This document shows, piece by piece, positions 32,715-42,211 of a stretch of DNA of 64,000 nucleotides. The DNA lies in contig NZ_CZAQ01000006.1 of NCBI RefSeq assembly GCF_001404695.1, forward strand, positions 19,602-83,601, read 5' to 3'. The DNA is from Collinsella aerofaciens. Lineage in GTDB: Bacteria; Actinomycetota; Coriobacteriia; Coriobacteriales; Coriobacteriaceae. The notes below the pieces were generated by a model. It was not told where the DNA came from. It did no database searches and was given only the letters and a program-made list of their open reading frames with translations. How positions within the stretch are numbered: position 1 is the first letter of the stretch; each line of letters opens with the position of its first letter. The position numbers and the translations under genes are program-made.

Positions 32715-32776
32715 AGAGTGGATAATCTCCCACTTTGAGCCTGCAAACAGGCAAAAAACGGGAGATTATCCACTCT
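32715..32776. repeat. GTGGATAATCTCCC hairpin repeat, copy 1
   Basis: AGAGTGGATAATCTCCC pairs perfectly with GGGAGATTATCCACTCT. The loop (actttgagcctgca...) is partly shared with copy 2 at 63044-63107. It lies between the divergently transcribed hydratase region and the hspR 3' end. Confidence 0.8.
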
Positions 32777-32784
32777 CATTCTGC

Positions 32785-32819
32785 AGGTACTCATTTAAGT
32801 CTGTCCCCAATGAGTGCCT
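32785..32819 (-). terminator. Hairpin at the hspR 3' end
   Basis: AGGTACTCATT pairs with AATGAGTGCCT (one mismatch) around taagtctgtcccc, overlapping the hspR stop codon by two bases. There is no T-run, so it may act as a 3'-end stabiliser rather than an intrinsic terminator. Confidence 0.5.
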
Positions 32820-33234
32820 ACAGGTCGCCGCCCGTGCCCAGCAGTTTGCGCATGACTTGCTCGGGGTTGACCGAGCCGTCGCGCGGGGCCAGGGCGGTGA
32901 TCTTCTTCTGCATCTTATACTCGTGCAGCTCGTCCTCGAGCTGGCGCACGCGGGCGCGAAGCTTTTCGTTCTCGCGCTCGCGCTCCTCGGCACGCTCCTT
33001 CATATCGAGGATGCGCACCACGCCGGCAAGGTTGATGCCCTCGTCGGTCAGCTGGTTGATGAGCTCCAAGCGCTCGATATCGGCACGCGAATACAGACGC
33101 GTGTTGCCGCCCGAGCGCTGGGGGTTCACCAGGCCCTTGGACTCGTAGACGCGCAGAGTCTGCGGATGCATGCCGGTCAACTCGGCCGCCACGCTGATCA
33201 TGTACAGCGGTTTATTCCTATTGTCCTCGGCCAT
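32818..33234 (-). CDS. hspR: MerR-family heat-shock repressor HspR
   Basis: A 138-residue protein. The MerR HTH and wing are at about 10-75 (MISVAAELTGMHPQTLRVYE, GLVNPQRSGGNTRLYS), followed by a long coiled coil (ERAEERERENEKLRARVRQL). It represses the dnaK operon and clpB in actinobacteria, using DnaK as co-repressor. It is last in dnaK-grpE-dnaJ-hspR, the standard order, 72 bases after dnaJ. The candidate operator pair at 27834 and 37227 would be its targets. Confidence 0.93.
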   Translation of the reverse strand: MAEDNRNKPLYMISVAAELTGMHPQTLRVYESKGLVNPQRSGGNTRLYSRADIERLELINQLTDEGINLAGVVRILDMKERAEERERENEKLRARVRQLEDELHEYKMQKKITALAPRDGSVNPEQVMRKLLGTGGDL

Positions 33235-33306
33235 GCTACCTGACCCCTTTCCGTCTCGTTATCGTCCATCATAAGCCCGCGGGCGCGGGTGTGCGCCACG
33301 ACCGCC

Positions 33307-34272
33307 CTAGTATGTCGCCTTGTAACGGTTGACCTTCTCGCGGTAGTCGCGCGTGTCGGCCTCGCGCAGCTTGGCCATGGCATCGCGCTCGTCATCGGAT
33401 AGGTTCGTGGGGACCTGCACCTTGATCTCGACGAGCAGCGCGCCCGTACGGCCACGGTGTTTAACGTCGGGCGCTCCCATCTCCTTAAAGCGGAACTTCT
33501 TGCCCGTCTGGGTACCCGCGGGCACCTTCAGACGGACCGTCGCACCGCCGGGCGTGGGCACGTCCACCGTGCAGCCGAGCGCCGCCTCGTAGACCGAGAC
33601 CGGTACCTCCATGGTCACATCGGCGCCTTTGCGCTTAAACAGCGGGTGCTCCTCCACGTGCGTGGTCACGACCAGGTCGCCGCGCTCGCCGCCGGCAACG
33701 CCATACTCGCCGCGACGCTTGTAGCGTAGCTTGCCGCCGTCGACCGCACCCGCAGGCACCGAGACCGTAATGGTCTGCTGCTCGCCTGTCGAGGGAATGC
33801 GATAGGTGACCTTGTGCGTCACGCCGCGGAACGCGTCCTCGGCCGTCACATCGACGGTCAGCGACAGGTCGCCGCCCTTGCGAGCACGGCTGCGGCCCGC
33901 GCCGGCACCGGCAGCGCCCGCAGCCCCGGCAAAGCCCGAGCCCCAATCGCTGCCCCAGGCGCCGTTGCCGCTAAAGATGCTGTCGAAGATATCGCCCCAG
34001 CCGCTCGCACCGGCGCCGGCACCGTAGCCGCCGCCATACGCGCCGCCCGCGCCCGGCATGCCGCCGAACATGAGCATCTGGTCGTACTCTTTGCGCTTCT
34101 TCTCGTCCGAAAGCGTCTCGTAGGCCTCGCTGATCTCCTTGAACTTGGCCTCGTCGCCGCCGGCATCGGGGTGATATTTTTGCGCGAGCTTGCGAAACGC
34201 GCTCTTGATCTCTTTGTCGGAGGCGCTCTTGGATACGCCCAGGATGTCATAGAAGGTTTTGCCTGCAGCCAT
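33307..34272 (-). CDS. dnaJ: DnaJ-family co-chaperone without zinc finger (CbpA/DnaJ2-like)
   Basis: A 321-residue protein. The J domain (5-70) has [20 protein letters not shown] and the HPD motif (KYHPDAGG). A Gly-rich region follows (about 78-130), then the C-terminal beta domains ([40 protein letters not shown]). The four CxxCxGxG zinc repeats of classical DnaJ are absent, so this is a type II J-protein. It stimulates DnaK ATPase. A strong hairpin lies between grpE and this gene, so its expression may be reduced relative to dnaK-grpE. Confidence 0.92.
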   Translation of the reverse strand: MAAGKTFYDILGVSKSASDKEIKSAFRKLAQKYHPDAGGDEAKFKEISEAYETLSDEKKRKEYDQMLMFGGMPGAGGAYGGGYGAGAGASGWGDIFDSIFSGNGAWGSDWGSGFAGAAGAAGAGAGRSRARKGGDLSLTVDVTAEDAFRGVTHKVTYRIPSTGEQQTITVSVPAGAVDGGKLRYKRRGEYGVAGGERGDLVVTTHVEEHPLFKRKGADVTMEVPVSVYEAALGCTVDVPTPGGATVRLKVPAGTQTGKKFRFKEMGAPDVKHRGRTGALLVEIKVQVPTNLSDDERDAMAKLREADTRDYREKVNRYKATY

Positions 34273-34344
34273 CGTAGCTCCTCTCCTGTTTCATCCGCCG
34301 CCCAGCGGGCGGCGGCTCATGCTTTCATATGGCACTAGGTCAGA

Positions 34345-34374
34345 AAGGGCCCCGGGTGTTGCCCCGGGGCCCTT
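34345..34374 (-). terminator. Strong hairpin between grpE and dnaJ
   Basis: AAGGGCCCCGGG pairs with CCCGGGGCCCTT around a short loop, followed on the minus strand by TCTGACC. It begins 5 bases past the grpE stop codon. It is probably a partial terminator or an RNA-processing barrier splitting the chaperone operon. Confidence 0.7.
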
Positions 34375-34379
34375 CTCAA

Positions 34380-35222
34380 TTACTCCTCGGTGCTCTCGGC
34401 CGTATCGGCCGTAGCATCCTCGGGCGCCGCTTCGGGCTCCGGTGCGGGGCGCTTCTCGCCACCGTAGGTCACCGTCACCATCGCGGAACGCAGGATGCGA
34501 TCCGCCATGCGGTAGCCCTTCTGGTACACGTCGTTGACGGTCTCGTCGTACTGCGATGCGTCCTCGACGCGACCCACAGCCTGGTGCTCGAGCGGATCGA
34601 ACGCCTCGCCCTTGGGGTCGATGGGCTCAACGCCCTCGTGCGCAAACACATCGAGCAGCTTGGCATGCACCGCGTCGACGCCATCGACGAACTGCTTAAA
34701 ATCGTCGGAAAGCTCCTGGCTACGGGCATGGTCGATCGCGCGCTCGATATCGTCAATCACCGGCAGCAGCGCAGTGACAAGCTTCTCGGTCGCGCGCTCG
34801 CGCTCAGCGATGCGCTCGTTGGCGGTGCGGCGACGAAAGTTCTCCCAGTCGGCCTGTAGACGGGCAGTGCGCTCGGTGGCGTCCTTTGCCTTGTCCTCGG
34901 CAGCCTTCTGAGCCTCTGCCGCAGCATCGAGCTCGCTGCGCACGTCGGTAAGCTCCTTTTGGGCCTGCTCGAACTTGAGCTTAAAGTCGTTGTCGGCGGC
35001 TTCCTCACCGGCGCGGATAGCGGCTTCCACCATCTCGTCCTCGGTCATCGTCGCCTCCTTGTTGGAATCCTCTACCTGGTTCTCGGCAGCCTCGGCGGCC
35101 GGGGCCTCGTTGGCCTCGGTATCGTCGACGGCCTCTACGGGAATCTTCACGTCCTTCTCCTCAGAGTCAACGGGGGCGGCGCCAGTGGCGGCCGCCTCCG
35201 TGCGAGCTTTACGGGCGGACAT
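34380..35222 (-). CDS. grpE: Nucleotide exchange factor GrpE
   Basis: A 280-residue protein. Residues 1 to about 75 are acidic and disordered; a long helix (about 80-135) leads to the conserved core LQADWENFRRRTANERIA and VLLPVIDD-type stretch TALLPVIDDIERAI, then the beta domain (GVEPIDPKGEAFDPLEHQAV, YQKGYRMADRILRSAMVTV). It releases ADP from DnaK. ATG 35222 lies directly after the dnaK stop. An internal ATG at 35048 has a much stronger site (AAGGAGG, 5 bases away) and would give a 222-residue form lacking most of the acidic tail, so two products are possible. Confidence 0.93.
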   Translation of the reverse strand: MSARKARTEAAATGAAPVDSEEKDVKIPVEAVDDTEANEAPAAEAAENQVEDSNKEATMTEDEMVEAAIRAGEEAADNDFKLKFEQAQKELTDVRSELDAAAEAQKAAEDKAKDATERTARLQADWENFRRRTANERIAERERATEKLVTALLPVIDDIERAIDHARSQELSDDFKQFVDGVDAVHAKLLDVFAHEGVEPIDPKGEAFDPLEHQAVGRVEDASQYDETVNDVYQKGYRMADRILRSAMVTVTYGGEKRPAPEPEAAPEDATADTAESTEE

Positions 35223-35224
35223 GA

Positions 35225-37117
<1,893 letters not shown>

Positions 37118-37226
37118 TAGAAATTCCCTCTCTCTTTTGCGTTCGCGTCGCCTCGACGGTCTGTCGCGCGGCGCTTCGGCTTGTCTTTCAGGATGTAGTG
37201 TATCCCCTTATGGGCTGGAATATACA

Positions 37227-37253
37227 AAATCTAAGTCAATTCATATAAGATTT
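37227..37253. promoter_or_regulatory. Candidate HspR-type operator upstream of dnaK
   Basis: AAATCT-(15)-AGATTT with AAATCTAAGTC and ATATAAGATTT, matching the motif at 27834-27860 in arm sequence, spacing and the preceding TATACA. It lies 110 bases before dnaK. Confidence 0.6.
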
Positions 37254-37371
37254 CTTATCTCTGAGAGTTTAGGTTCTCAAATGTGCAGGTAGATGCACTG
37301 ATTGAGTTCTCGGCACATCTATCGAGATCTATGTAGAGATGGCTGAGGTTTTGGTCCGGGGGTGCCTGGGG

Positions 37372-37490
37372 GTGCCTTGCGGAAAGCTCGTCCCGGTTTG
37401 AGCGTGGATTCCGGGTCGCAGTTTCCGCTAGCGGGCTCAACCGGAAACTGCGACCCGTTTTTCGGCCAAATAACGGGACACCCTTTCCGC
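37372..37490. repeat. Dispersed intergenic repeat, family 'GGAAA/CCCG', copy 2
   Basis: Modules GCGGAAAGCTCGTCCCGG, then the perfect pair CGGGTCGCAGTTTCC / GGAAACTGCGACCCG, then the tail TTTTTCGGCCAAATAACGGG ending CCCTTTCCGC. Order and orientation match the copies at 1282 and 54773. It lies in the ~595-base gap between dnaK and the ferredoxin gene; the rest of that gap (37500-37712) shows no gene. Confidence 0.78.
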
Positions 37491-37712
37491 AGGCGCGCTC
37501 AACAGCTCAATATTTCAAGTCACCTTTAGCTAACATTTGCGCAGCTCAACGGCCCCACCTGCGCGTTTTTTAGTAAACCTTGGCATACTCGGCGAACGGT
37601 ATGAAGATGCCGGCCAGAGGGTATTGCAAACGGTCGCTCCCGTGGTATGTTTTTGCCCGAATCAAACCGGCGCGCATCGCCTGTAGCGTCGGTCAACAGA
37701 GAGGAAACTACC

Positions 37713-37898
37713 ATGGCTCATCCCGTAATTGATGCCGACGAGTGCATCGCTTGTGGCGTTTGCGTCGACTCCTGCCCCGCTGGCGTTCTGGAGCTCCAGG
37801 ACGTCGCTACCGTCGCTGACGAGGACTCCTGCGTCGCCTGTGGCGCTTGCCAGGACGCTTGCCCCGCCGGCGCGATCACCGAGATCGTCGAGGAGTAA
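37713..37898 (+). CDS. 2[4Fe-4S] ferredoxin
   Basis: A 61-residue protein with two complete cluster motifs, CIACGVCVDSCP and CVACGACQDACP, in the clostridial ferredoxin pattern. It is a low-potential electron carrier, for example for pyruvate:ferredoxin oxidoreductase or hydrogenase. ATG 37713 has GAGAGGAA upstream; a longer frame from 37647 is unlikely because the family begins here. It is a single-gene unit with a strong terminator. Confidence 0.95.
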   Translation: MAHPVIDADECIACGVCVDSCPAGVLELQDVATVADEDSCVACGACQDACPAGAITEIVEE

Positions 37899-37937
37899 CA
37901 ACTCCCCCACTTGCACACTCACAAGTACACCGTGCAC

Positions 37938-37979
37938 AAAAAAGGAGGCCTCCGCATCGCCGCGGAGGCCTCCTTTTTT
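37938..37979 (+). terminator. Terminator after the ferredoxin gene
   Basis: AAAAAAGGAGGCCTCCGC pairs with GCGGAGGCCTCCTTTTTT. The symmetric A and T runs would let it work in both directions. Confidence 0.93.
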
Positions 37980-38028
37980 GTGCGGATAACCAATTAGGCA
38001 CCATCGCAGGTTGAGCTCACGTCAGCGA

Positions 38029-38126
38029 AAACGTCCCTAAGCGAGCAAGGTGACGTGAAAGAGGAGGGAAGCGTACTTTGGTACGCGACCGACGATTGAA
38101 CGTCAGATTGCCGCTTAGGGACGTTT
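38029..38126. repeat. Structured repeat with conserved internal loop, copy C (opposite orientation)
   Basis: Outer arms AAACGTCCCTAAGCG (38029-38043) and CGCTTAGGGACGTTT (38112-38126) are perfect; inside are TGACGT/ACGTCA, and an inner stem GCGTACTTTGGTACGC. Between the stems, read on the minus strand, are TTCAATCGTCGG and CCTCCTCTTTCA, the same internal loop as in the copies at 16551 and 52716. Arm sequences are unrelated to those copies. It lies between the convergent ferredoxin and niaR genes. Confidence 0.75.
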
Positions 38127-38136
38127 GCAGCATCGG

Positions 38137-38682
38137 CTACAACAGATCGTCCTCGTAGGGCATCAGGTCTGCCAAATAGCCTTTCTCCTTGAGTATGGCC
38201 TCGATCTCGTCGAGGGTTTGCTCATCCTCTGCCGCAATGCGGTGGAAGTGATAGCCGCTCGTCACCGTTAGTAGTGGAAAGCTCTTGCCGCTCTCGATAT
38301 CGTGCAGGTAGCGCTCAACATCGCGACGATTGCGGATGTCCAGGTCGGCCGTGATCTTACCGTACACGCGGTGATTGACGATCACGTTGAGCACGGCGCC
38401 GCCGGCGTCGACGATACTCGTGAGCTCATCGCCTGCCTGCTCCACGCTGTGGCGAACCTTGACCAAGCGCGTGGGCACGGCGGGGCTGCTGGGGGCCTCC
38501 TGCAGCACGTAACCGCGGTTGGTTGCCACGACATCGTGCCCATCGGCGCGCAACAGGGCAATATCCTGAACCACGACCTGGCGGCTCACGCCAACCTCGC
38601 GGGCAAGTGCGCTGCCCGAAACGGGCTCCCTGGCTCCCTCGAGCACGCCCATGATGGCACGACGGCGCTCGCGGGCGTTCAT
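38137..38682 (-). CDS. niaR: NAD biosynthesis repressor NiaR (HTH_11 + 3H domain)
   Basis: A 181-residue protein. The N-terminal winged HTH (about 5-60, RRAIMGVLEGAREPVSGSAL, SRQVVVQDIALLRADGHDVV) is followed by a 3H domain named for three conserved histidines (VKVRHSVEQAG, IVNHRVYGKI, TSGYHFHRI). NiaR/YrxA senses nicotinic acid and represses NAD synthesis or niacin uptake genes. It is the last gene of the nadA-nadB-nadC-niaR unit and overlaps nadC by one base (TAATG type), so it probably controls its own operon through the palindrome at 42046. Confidence 0.92.
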   Translation of the reverse strand: MNARERRRAIMGVLEGAREPVSGSALAREVGVSRQVVVQDIALLRADGHDVVATNRGYVLQEAPSSPAVPTRLVKVRHSVEQAGDELTSIVDAGGAVLNVIVNHRVYGKITADLDIRNRRDVERYLHDIESGKSFPLLTVTSGYHFHRIAAEDEQTLDEIEAILKEKGYLADLMPYEDDLL

Positions 38683-39542
38683 TATTTACCGTCCAGCAGA
38701 CGCAGGTGCTTAAGCGAGAGGTCGAGGATCGGGGCGGAGTGTGTCAGCGCGCCCGAGCTAATAAAGTCGACGCCCAGATCGGCCAGGGCGCGAATATTGC
38801 TGGCGTCCACATTGCCCGAACACTCAGTCTTGGCGCGACCGGCGATAAGCTCGATAGCGGCGGCCATGTCGTCGTGGGTCATGTTGTCGAACATGATGAT
38901 GTCGGCGCCGGCTTCCACGGCCTCGCGCACCATGTCCAGGTTCTCGCACTCGATCTCGACCGTCGTGGTAAACGATGCATGGGCGCGCGCCATCTCAATC
39001 GCGCGCGCCACGCCACCGGCGGCGTCGATGTGGTTGTCCTTGAGCATGACGGCCGTCGACAGGTTGTAGCGATGGTTGCTGCCGCCGCCGATCTCAACCG
39101 CCGCCTTCTCGAAAACGCGCATGCCCGGCGTGGTCTTGCGTGTGTCGACAAGCACGGTCTTGGTACCCTCGAGCGCCGCTGCCATTCTGTGCGTATAGGT
39201 AGCGATACCGCTCATGCGCTGCAGGTAGTTGAGCGCCACGCGCTCGCCCGAAAGCAGCACGCGCGCATCGCCGCGCACCTGGCCCACGTGGTCGCCGGCG
39301 TGCACCTCGTCACCGTCGGCAACATCAAACAGCACCGAGCTCTGCGAATCCAGCAGCTCAAAGGTGCGGGCGAACACATCCAAGCCCGCGATGATGCCAT
39401 CGGCCTTGGCGATGAGCTCCACCGTGGCGGGGCGCGCCGTGGGGCACACGCTCGCCGTGCTCACGTCCTCAAACGTAATGTCCTCGCGTAGAGCCTGCAG
39501 AATCAGATCATCGACGACGAGCTTCATGGTAATGGGATTCAT
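38682..39542 (-). CDS. nadC: Nicotinate-nucleotide pyrophosphorylase (carboxylating)
   Basis: A 286-residue protein. Conserved segments include LREDITFEDVSTASV, NYLQRMSGIATYTHRM, VLVDTRKTTPGMRVFEKAAV, GGGSNHRYNLSTAVMLKDNH and DIIMFDNM. It converts quinolinate and PRPP to nicotinate mononucleotide, CO2 and PPi, the third step of de novo NAD synthesis. It sits 3 bases after nadB and overlaps niaR by one base. Confidence 0.95.
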   Translation of the reverse strand: MNPITMKLVVDDLILQALREDITFEDVSTASVCPTARPATVELIAKADGIIAGLDVFARTFELLDSQSSVLFDVADGDEVHAGDHVGQVRGDARVLLSGERVALNYLQRMSGIATYTHRMAAALEGTKTVLVDTRKTTPGMRVFEKAAVEIGGGSNHRYNLSTAVMLKDNHIDAAGGVARAIEMARAHASFTTTVEIECENLDMVREAVEAGADIIMFDNMTHDDMAAAIELIAGRAKTECSGNVDASNIRALADLGVDFISSGALTHSAPILDLSLKHLRLLDGK

Positions 39543-39545
39543 GGT

Positions 39546-40922
39546 CTACTCCTCCACGGCCTGCGTGCCGGCGGCACGGGCCAAATCATCGATTGCCAGG
39601 GAGTCGGCGCTCAGGGCGCGATGACGCCCGTCGAGCGCGGGCTCGCCCGCCTGCTCCACGGCGAGCGACTCGCCGGTGCGCATGTACCACGCGGCGCGAC
39701 GACCCCAGACCAGCGCCTCGAGCAGGCTGTTGGAAGCCAGGCGATTCTTGCCGTGCACGCCGTTGCAGGCCGTCTCACCGGCTGCGTAGAGCTCGGGCAT
39801 CGAGGTGCGGCCGTCCTTGTCGACCCACACGCCGCCCATAAAGTAGTGCTGCGTAGGCGTAACGGGGATGGGCTCGTCCAAGATGTCGCGGCCGTCCTCC
39901 AAGCAGCGTGCGCGAATGTTGGCAAAGTGCCCGGTCACTACATCGCGCTCGACGGGGGCAAAGCTCAGCCACTCGTGCTCGGTACCGTCCCGCTTCATCT
40001 GCTCGCGAATAGCGGCAGCGACCACATCGCGCGGCTGAAGCTCGTCGGTAAAGCGCTCACCGGCGGCGTTGAGCAAAATCGCGCCCTCGCCGCGGCAGCT
40101 CTCGCTGATCAGGAAGGTGCGGCCTGGCTGCGGCGAGAACAGTCCCGTGGGGTGGATCTGCACGTAGTCCAGGTGCTCCATCTTAATGCCATGCTCCTGA
40201 GCGATGTAGCAGGCATCGCCCGTGAGCTGCGGATAGTTGGTCGAGTGGTCGTATATGCCGCCGATGCCGCCCGTTGCCCACAGCGTGTGGCGGGCATGGA
40301 TCTTAAACGGCTCGCCGGCATGCGCGCCCTCGGCGGCATTTATCAGCTCGTCGGCGGGGCGGACCGAGTTGTCCTCGTCCACGGGAACGGCGACGACACC
40401 GGCACACACCGTGGCGCCGTCACGCTCGCCCGTCAGGATGTCGGTCATGGCCACGTGCTCCAAAATCTGCACGTTATCCAGTTTGCGAACGGCCTGAAGC
40501 AGCTTGGTCGTGATCTCCTTGCCCGTAATGTCGGCATGGAAGGCAATGCGGGGGCGGCTGTGCGCACCCTCGCGGGTAAAGTCGAGGCTGCCGTCGGCCT
40601 TGCGCTCAAAGTCCACGCCCATCGCCAGCAGGTCGTTGATGACCGAGCGGCTCGAGCGGATCATGATGTCGACGCTCTCGCGGCGGTTCTCGTAGTGGCC
40701 GGCGTGCATGGTGTCCTCAAAGAAGGCGTCGTAGTCCGAGCCCTCGGGCAGCACGCAAATGCCGCCCTGCGCGAGCATCGAATCGCACTCGTCGACAGCG
40801 CCCTTGGAGAGCATGATCACGCGCGTGCTCGTCGGCAGATTGAGGGCCGCGTACAGGCCCGCCACGCCGCAACCGGCAATGACAACGTCGCACTCCATGT
40901 CGGGGTATTGTTTGGTTTCCAC
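39546..40922 (-). CDS. nadB: L-aspartate oxidase, short form
   Basis: A 458-residue FAD enzyme. The FAD motif is DVVIAGCGVAGLYAALNL near the N-terminus; later come SMLAQGGICV, RESVDIMIRSSR, HALWATGG-like HTLWATGGIGGIYDHSTN, and NRLASNSLLEALVWGRRAAW. It oxidises aspartate to iminoaspartate, used at once by NadA. Only about 40 residues follow the NRLASNSL motif, so the C-terminal helical domain of E. coli NadB (about 120 residues) is missing, as in other short-form enzymes. GTG 40922 is chosen because GAGAGGA stands 6 bases upstream; the frame itself runs on antisense through nadA. Confidence 0.92.
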   Translation of the reverse strand: METKQYPDMECDVVIAGCGVAGLYAALNLPTSTRVIMLSKGAVDECDSMLAQGGICVLPEGSDYDAFFEDTMHAGHYENRRESVDIMIRSSRSVINDLLAMGVDFERKADGSLDFTREGAHSRPRIAFHADITGKEITTKLLQAVRKLDNVQILEHVAMTDILTGERDGATVCAGVVAVPVDEDNSVRPADELINAAEGAHAGEPFKIHARHTLWATGGIGGIYDHSTNYPQLTGDACYIAQEHGIKMEHLDYVQIHPTGLFSPQPGRTFLISESCRGEGAILLNAAGERFTDELQPRDVVAAAIREQMKRDGTEHEWLSFAPVERDVVTGHFANIRARCLEDGRDILDEPIPVTPTQHYFMGGVWVDKDGRTSMPELYAAGETACNGVHGKNRLASNSLLEALVWGRRAAWYMRTGESLAVEQAGEPALDGRHRALSADSLAIDDLARAAGTQAVEE

Positions 40923-40940
40923 AGGAATCCTCTCCCTTGT

Positions 40941-40974
40941 TATGTGACATAAGGGACTGTCCCTCATGTCACAT
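40941..40974. repeat. Hairpin between nadA and nadB
   Basis: TATGTGACATAAGGGAC pairs with GTCCCTCATGTCACAT (one mismatch near the loop), in the 56-base gap between the nadA stop and the nadB start. The loop centre GGGAC(a)GTCCC resembles loops of other hairpins in this window. It could modulate nadB translation or processing. Confidence 0.65.
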
Positions 40975-40978
40975 TGGC

Positions 40979-42004
40979 TTAGCGCGCCGCGTACTCGAGC
41001 ATGCGGTCGAGCGTAAGTTTGGCCTGGTCGGCGGCCTCGTCCGACACGCCGATCTGCACCTCGCCCTCGCCCGTCTCCAGGCAGCGCACGAGTTTTTCGA
41101 GCGTGATGAGATCCATGTTGACGCAGGTGGGCTGCACCGCGGGGAAGTAGAACTTTTTGCCGGTGCCCTCGCAGCGGCGCTCGAGCTCGTAGAGCACGCC
41201 GCGGACCGTCACGATAATGAACTCGCTCGCGTCGGACTCCTCGGCGTACTTGATGATGCCGGCGGTGGAGCCGATGTAGTCGGCCTCGGCCAAGACGTCG
41301 GCCTTGCACTCAGGATGCGCCAGCACGAGCGCGTCGGGGTGGGCCTCCGTCGCGTCAACGATCTGCTCGACGGTGATGATGTGATGGCGCGGGCAGTAGC
41401 CGTTGTTGAGGATGACGTGCTTTTGGGGCACCTGCTCGGCTACGAAGCGGCCCAGGTTCTGGTCGGGAATGAACAAGATGTGCTGCTGCGGCAGCTCGGA
41501 GACGATCTTGACGGCGTTGGAACTGGTGACGCACACGTCGCTCCAGCTCTTGATCTCGACCGTCGAGTTGACGTAGCACACTACGGCCAGGTCGTCGCCA
41601 TACTCGGCGCGCGCCGCGTCGACCGTCTCGAGCTTGACCATATGAGCCATGGGGCAATCCGCGCCCGGCTCGGGCAGCAGCACGGTCTTGGTGGGGTTGA
41701 GCAGCTTGGCGCTCTCGCCCATAAACTCCACGCCGCACAGCACGATGGTCTGCTGCGGCAGGCTCTTGGCAAGCTTTGCCAGGTAGAAGCTGTCGCCGAC
41801 GTAATCGGCCACAGCCTGGACCTCGGGCGCCACGTAATAGTGCGCCAAGATCACCGCGTCGCGCTGGGTTTTAAGTTGCTGAATGGCCTCGACGAGCTCT
41901 GCGGGCACCAATGCTGCGCGCTCCGTTGCCGTCGTTGCCGATGCCAGGCCGGCCGCGATATCGCGTGCAAGCTCCGATGCATCCATGTTCGCGCTCTGTG
42001 CCAT
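40979..42004 (-). CDS. nadA: Quinolinate synthase A
   Basis: A 341-residue protein. Recognisable segments are AVILAHYYVAPEVQAVADYVGDSFYL (first part AVILAHYYVAPEVQ), CGVEFMGESAKLLNP, CPMAHMV, VTSSNAVKIV, FIPDQNLGRFVAEQ, HPECKADVLAEADYIGSTAG and PAVQPTCVNMDLITLEKL. Three conserved cysteines (in CGVEFM, HPECK and QPTCVNM) hold the 4Fe-4S cluster. It condenses iminoaspartate with DHAP to quinolinate. ATG 42004 has GAGAGGGG upstream. First gene of the nad operon. Confidence 0.95.
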   Translation of the reverse strand: MAQSANMDASELARDIAAGLASATTATERAALVPAELVEAIQQLKTQRDAVILAHYYVAPEVQAVADYVGDSFYLAKLAKSLPQQTIVLCGVEFMGESAKLLNPTKTVLLPEPGADCPMAHMVKLETVDAARAEYGDDLAVVCYVNSTVEIKSWSDVCVTSSNAVKIVSELPQQHILFIPDQNLGRFVAEQVPQKHVILNNGYCPRHHIITVEQIVDATEAHPDALVLAHPECKADVLAEADYIGSTAGIIKYAEESDASEFIIVTVRGVLYELERRCEGTGKKFYFPAVQPTCVNMDLITLEKLVRCLETGEGEVQIGVSDEAADQAKLTLDRMLEYAAR

Positions 42005-42045
42005 CAAGGCCCCTCTCTTTTGGCGAATCTTGGGGCTTTAGTATG

Positions 42046-42089
42046 ACACCTAGGTTTACAGCTGACAAGACAGCTGTAAACCTAGGTGT
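42046..42089. promoter_or_regulatory. Probable NiaR operator upstream of nadA
   Basis: A perfect inverted repeat with 19-bp arms, ACACCTAGGTTTACAGCTG and CAGCTGTAAACCTAGGTGT, around ACAAGA. It stands 42 bases before the nadA start, and the operon encodes NiaR, whose known sites are palindromes of similar composition. Bound repressor would block the promoter. Confidence 0.75.
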
Positions 42090-42104
42090 AAAGTTGAAAT
42101 AAAG

Positions 42105-42180
42105 ATTCGATCATGCGGCAGGTCCATTTTCGAACTGGCAAGCTGAGGATAGCCGAAAATGGACCCGCCCCATGATTCGA
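42105..42180. repeat. Palindromic element next to the nad operator
   Basis: GGTCCATTTTCG (42121-42132) pairs with CGAAAATGGACC (42154-42165), and outer parts TCGATCATG / CATGATTCGA extend the hairpin to about 76 bases. No gene lies here. It is the second of four palindromes stacked upstream of nadA. Confidence 0.65.
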
Positions 42181-42211
42181 GCAGCCCGTTTTGTCCTGGA
42201 CCAAGGGGCAG

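Noticed and set aside
38029-38126. Intrinsic terminator for niaR or the ferredoxin gene
   Set aside because: No T-run on either side, and the ferredoxin gene already has a strong terminator at 37938; grouped with the structured repeat family instead.
40923-41309. N-terminal extension of NadB into the nadA region
   Set aside because: The extension is antisense-like to nadA and the FAD motif of the family sits near the N-terminus from GTG 40922.
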